Below, piece by piece: positions 13,674 through 15,877 of a stretch of DNA of 15,877 bases. The notes beneath the pieces are model-generated. The model had not been told where the DNA came from. It saw only the letters and a list, made by a program, of their open reading frames with translations, and searched no databases. The DNA is from G963674665 sp964609625 (GTDB lineage: Bacteria > Desulfobacterota > Desulfovibrionia > Desulfovibrionales > Desulfovibrionaceae): positions 1 through 15,877 of the forward strand of contig CAZSRS010000064.1 of NCBI GenBank assembly GCA_964609625.1. The letters are read 5' to 3'. Within the stretch, counting starts at the first letter, position 1, and every line of letters starts with the position of its first letter. The position numbers and the translations under genes are program-made.

Positions 13674-14687
13674 ATGAGCGTGGAATACAAGGATTACTAC
13701 AAGATTCTCGGTGTTTCCAAAAACGCCTCACAGGAGGAGATCGGCAAGGCCTACAAGAAGCTGGCACGGAAATACCACCCTGACCTGAACCCCAACGACA
13801 AGGATTCCGAGGACAAGTTCAAGCAGATCAACGAAGCCAACGAGGTGCTCAAGGACCCGGAGAAACGCAAGCTCTACGACCAGCTCGGCCCGAACTGGGA
13901 GCATGGACAGCACTTCCAGCCCCCACCGGGCTTCGAGAACGTCCGCTTCCACTTCGGCGGCGGAGGCGGCGGCGCGGACTTCGATGCCTCGGGCTTCAGC
14001 GACTTCTTCGAGACCCTGTTCGGCGGCGGTGGATTCAGCCGGGGCGGTTTCTCCCAGGGCGGCTTTTCCCAGGCAGGTTTCGGAGGCCCTGGCGGCGGAT
14101 TTGGCCCGCAGAGCGGCTACAGCAGACGCCCCCGAAAGGGGCAGGACGTGGCAGCCACCCTGGACCTCACCCTGGAGGAGGCCTTTCGCGGCGGCAGCAA
14201 GACCGTAAGCCTCCAGGAGCAGATGCCGGGACAGCCCCCCGCCACCAAGACCCTGAACGTGAATATCCCGGCCGGGGTGAAGAACGGCGCCAAGATCCGG
14301 CTGGCCGGGCAAGGCGCTCCAGGCGCCGGAGGCGGATCGGCCGGAGACCTGTACCTCAAGATACACATCCTGCCGCATCACCATTTTTCCCTGGACGGCG
14401 CCAACATCATCCACGACCTGTCCCTGGCGCCCTGGGAAGCGGCCTTGGGCGCCACGGTGCGCGTGCCCACCCTGGACGGCGAGGTGGACCTGACCATCCG
14501 CCCCGGCATGGACAGCGGCCAGAAGCTCAGGCTGCGCGGCCGCGGCCTGGGGCAGGGCGCCAACAAGGGCGACCAGTTCGTGCGGGTGCTGATCAAGACC
14601 CCAAAGGACATGAAAGGCAAGGAAAAGCAGCTCTGGGAAGAACTGGCCGGAATTTCGGGCTTCAAGCCCCGTGGGGAGCGAGGATAG
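13674..14687 (+). CDS. cbpA: CbpA-type DnaJ co-chaperone (no zinc finger)
   Basis: The 337-residue protein begins with a J domain (about 6-72) carrying the HPD tripeptide (35-37) that stimulates DnaK ATPase. A Gly/Phe-rich linker follows (about 92-155, with repeated GGFS units). Two C-terminal beta domains for substrate binding come next (about 160-330), including VNIPAGVKNGAKIRLAGQG and DLTIRPGMDSGQKLRLRG. The four CxxCxGxG zinc-finger repeats of classical DnaJ are absent, which defines the CbpA/DnaJ class II layout. The start is the ATG at 13674, giving MSVEYKDYYKILGV; AAGGAG lies about eleven bases before it. The open frame extends far upstream antisense to the deacetylase gene and is not coding there. 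It is followed after three bases by cbpM, its known partner, which confirms the assignment. Confidence 0.95.
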   Translation: MSVEYKDYYKILGVSKNASQEEIGKAYKKLARKYHPDLNPNDKDSEDKFKQINEANEVLKDPEKRKLYDQLGPNWEHGQHFQPPPGFENVRFHFGGGGGGADFDASGFSDFFETLFGGGGFSRGGFSQGGFSQAGFGGPGGGFGPQSGYSRRPRKGQDVAATLDLTLEEAFRGGSKTVSLQEQMPGQPPATKTLNVNIPAGVKNGAKIRLAGQGAPGAGGGSAGDLYLKIHILPHHHFSLDGANIIHDLSLAPWEAALGATVRVPTLDGEVDLTIRPGMDSGQKLRLRGRGLGQGANKGDQFVRVLIKTPKDMKGKEKQLWEELAGISGFKPRGERG

Positions 14688-14690
14688 ACC

Positions 14691-15014
14691 ATGACCGTCA
14701 AGTACACCGTTGTCCGCACCGTGAACATGCCCATACGCTCGGAGCTGATCCCCTGGGTGGAGTTCTTGGAGACCACGGGCTGCCACCCCAGCCGCATCGG
14801 CGAACTCATCGACATGGGCTGGCTGGAACCCCATGTCTCCGCCACCGAGGCCTACCTCTTCCGCGTGCGCGACATCTACCGCGTTCGCAAACTGGAGCGG
14901 CTGTGCAAGGATTTCGAGATCAACTGCGTGGGCGCCAGCATCATCGTGGATCTGCTGGAGCGCATCGACGGGCTGGAGCAGAAGGTCCGCGATCTGGAGC
15001 GCCTGTCGCGCTAG
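14691..15014 (+). CDS. cbpM: Chaperone modulator CbpM (MerR-like helix-turn-helix fold)
   Basis: This 107-residue protein lies three bases after the DnaJ-like gene. CbpM binds the J domain of CbpA and inhibits its co-chaperone activity and DNA binding. The sequence has the family's MerR-like winged fold: an N-terminal strand, then WVEFLETTGCHPSRIGELIDMGWLEP (a helix-turn-helix region about 22-47), and a C-terminal dimerisation helix rich in Leu, Glu and Arg (LLERIDGLEQKVRDLERL). Length and position are typical. The start ATG follows the neighbour's stop and the GAGCGAGGA stretch at its end, which can serve as ribosome-binding site. It is probably expressed in one transcript with cbpA, with the hairpin at 15046-15092 after it limiting readthrough to clpB. 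Confidence 0.9.
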   Translation: MTVKYTVVRTVNMPIRSELIPWVEFLETTGCHPSRIGELIDMGWLEPHVSATEAYLFRVRDIYRVRKLERLCKDFEINCVGASIIVDLLERIDGLEQKVRDLERLSR

Positions 15015-15045
15015 GAGCAAGGAAACCAGGAAAAGGGAAGGACAA

Positions 15046-15092
15046 GTGGGGGGCGGAGCCACTTTTTGAAAACAGCGGTTCCGCACCCCCAC
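15046..15092 (+). terminator. Strong hairpin after cbpM, possible terminator or attenuator
   Basis: GTGGGGG (15046-15052) pairs with CCCCCAC (15086-15092), and the next eight bases, GCGGAGCC, pair with GGTTCCGC; a single A at 15085 is bulged. The 16-base loop is T- and A-rich. There is no long T run after the stem, so it may only slow transcription between cbpM and clpB. Confidence 0.5.
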
Positions 15093-15166
15093 ACCTCCAC
15101 AAAAACTTTGGAATGGTCGGCGACTACGACATAAGACATACTAAAAGTTTTTTGGGAAGGGGGTTT

Positions 15167-15205
15167 GGGGGAAACCCCTTTTTTTACCAAAAAAGGGTTT
15201 CCCCC
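15167..15205. repeat. Second palindrome with T-run/TACC/A-run centre, before clpB
   Basis: GGGGGAAACCC plus six T pairs with six A plus GGGTTTCCCCC, with loop TACC and one bulged C, giving 17 base pairs. It shares the loop and T/A core with the palindrome at 9131-9162, but the outer arms differ while remaining self-complementary. It ends 40 bases before the clpB start, so it sits in the clpB leader or just upstream of its own promoter. Confidence 0.75.
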
Positions 15206-15245
15206 AATATCCGTTCCAAACTGAACAAGACCACAGGAGACATAC

Positions 15246-15877
15246 ATGGACCTGAACAAGTTCACGCAGAAGTCGCAGGAGGCCATTGCCCTGGCCCAGG
15301 CCGACGCGGTGCGCAGGGGGCACCAGCAGGTGGACGCCGAGCACCTGCTCCTGGCCCTGGCAGTGCAGGAGGACGGGCTGGTGCCCAAGCTCCTGCAGCG
15401 CGCCGGCCTCGATCCCGGAGCCTATGCCAAGGCCCTGGCCACTGACCTGGACAGAATGCCCAGCGTCAGCGGCCCCGGTGCCCGGCCCGACCAGATCGTG
15501 GTCACCCCGCGCCTGAACAAGGTGTTGGTCAAGGCCATGGACACCGCCAAGCGCATGCAGGACGACTACGTCAGCGTGGAGCACATCTTTCTGGCACTGC
15601 TGGAGGAGCCCAAATCCACCCCCGCGGGCAAGGTCAACGCCGAGTTCAAGATCACGCCGGAGCGTATCCTGGCCGTGCTCACCGAGGTGCGCGGCAAGCA
15701 GCGCGTCACCTCCCAGAATCCCGAGGCCACCTACGACGCCCTGAAGAAGTACGGCCGCGACCTGGTGCAGGACGCCCGGGACGGCCGGCTCGACCCGGTC
15801 ATCGGCCGCGACGCCGAGATCAGGCGCTGCATCCGCATCCTCTCGCGCCGCACCAAGAACAACCCCGTGCTCATCGG
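15246..15877 (+). CDS. clpB: ClpB disaggregase, N-terminal part (cut by window end)
   Basis: The visible 210 residues contain two Clp N-domain repeats: MDLNKFTQKSQEAIALAQ with HLLLAL, and a second around TPRLNKVLVKAMD with SVEHIFLAL. The start of the first AAA+ module follows: ALKKYGRDL and DPVIGRDAEIRRCIRILSRRTKNNPVLIG, the last residues leading into Walker A. This is the characteristic beginning of ClpB, the hexameric ATPase that extracts proteins from aggregates with DnaK/DnaJ. The spacing and KNNPVLIG sequence fit ClpB better than ClpA or ClpC. The ATG has AGGAGA at a good distance upstream. It follows cbpA and cbpM in the same direction, which fits a stress-response cluster. The gene continues beyond the window. 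Confidence 0.95.
   Translation, partial: MDLNKFTQKSQEAIALAQADAVRRGHQQVDAEHLLLALAVQEDGLVPKLLQRAGLDPGAYAKALATDLDRMPSVSGPGARPDQIVVTPRLNKVLVKAMDTAKRMQDDYVSVEHIFLALLEEPKSTPAGKVNAEFKITPERILAVLTEVRGKQRVTSQNPEATYDALKKYGRDLVQDARDGRLDPVIGRDAEIRRCIRILSRRTKNNPVLI

Noticed and set aside
1..15877. CRISPR array, intact insertion sequence, integrase or prophage genes
   Set aside because: I saw no regularly spaced direct repeats, transposase or integrase motifs on either strand.

Overview
The window looks like a chromosomal segment of a Desulfovibrio-like sulfate reducer (Desulfovibrionaceae, former Deltaproteobacteria). This is inferred from the GC-rich coding style, a compact cbpA/dnaJ-like - cbpM - clpB heat-shock cluster, and intergenic palindromes with T-run/TACC/A-run centres of a kind I associate with that group. 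No 16S gene or other taxonomic marker is present, so the assignment is moderate. Most genes are intact and densely packed; the first ~530 bases are clearly AT-richer and hold decayed coding sequence.

Layout. 1-530: an AT-rich stretch with a broken membrane-protein gene (frameshift plus internal stop), ending beside a tRNA-Pro(UGG) gene (578-654, minus strand) that has its own promoter and terminator. 861-3124: a ModF-like tandem ABC ATPase translationally coupled to a TrpF-fold protein in which the usual catalytic Cys is replaced. 3174-3515 (minus): a small secreted protein with four G-x-W motifs. 3623-6281 (minus): a two-gene operon, a medium-chain zinc dehydrogenase followed by a protein whose C-terminus resembles a diadenylate cyclase (DisA_N) domain with a degenerate RHR motif. 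6550-8989 (plus, divergent): a radical SAM/SPASM-like enzyme followed by a membrane glycosyltransferase of the ceramide-glucosyltransferase (GT21) type. 9204-10088: an EamA/DMT transporter. 10201-11616: a cyclic-nucleotide-binding-domain protein with a coiled-coil tail, followed by an alpha/beta hydrolase that starts at TTG. 11787-12113: a small three-helix membrane protein. 12114-12431: no intact gene, but apparent debris of a YefM/Phd-type antitoxin and perhaps its toxin. 12432-13562 (minus): a polysaccharide deacetylase. 13674 to the end: the chaperone cluster, with clpB cut by the window edge.

How the genes may work together. The chaperone cluster is a recognised unit: a zinc-finger-less DnaJ, its modulator CbpM and the ClpB disaggregase. 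The divergent block 3623-8989 (nucleotide-cyclase-like protein, sugar/alcohol dehydrogenase, radical SAM enzyme, glycosyltransferase) is the least explained part. It could be a small envelope-glycolipid or modified-sugar pathway with a nucleotide-sensing component, but this is inference from adjacency. The other genes look like ordinary housekeeping or accessory singletons. No intact insertion sequence, CRISPR array or prophage is visible.
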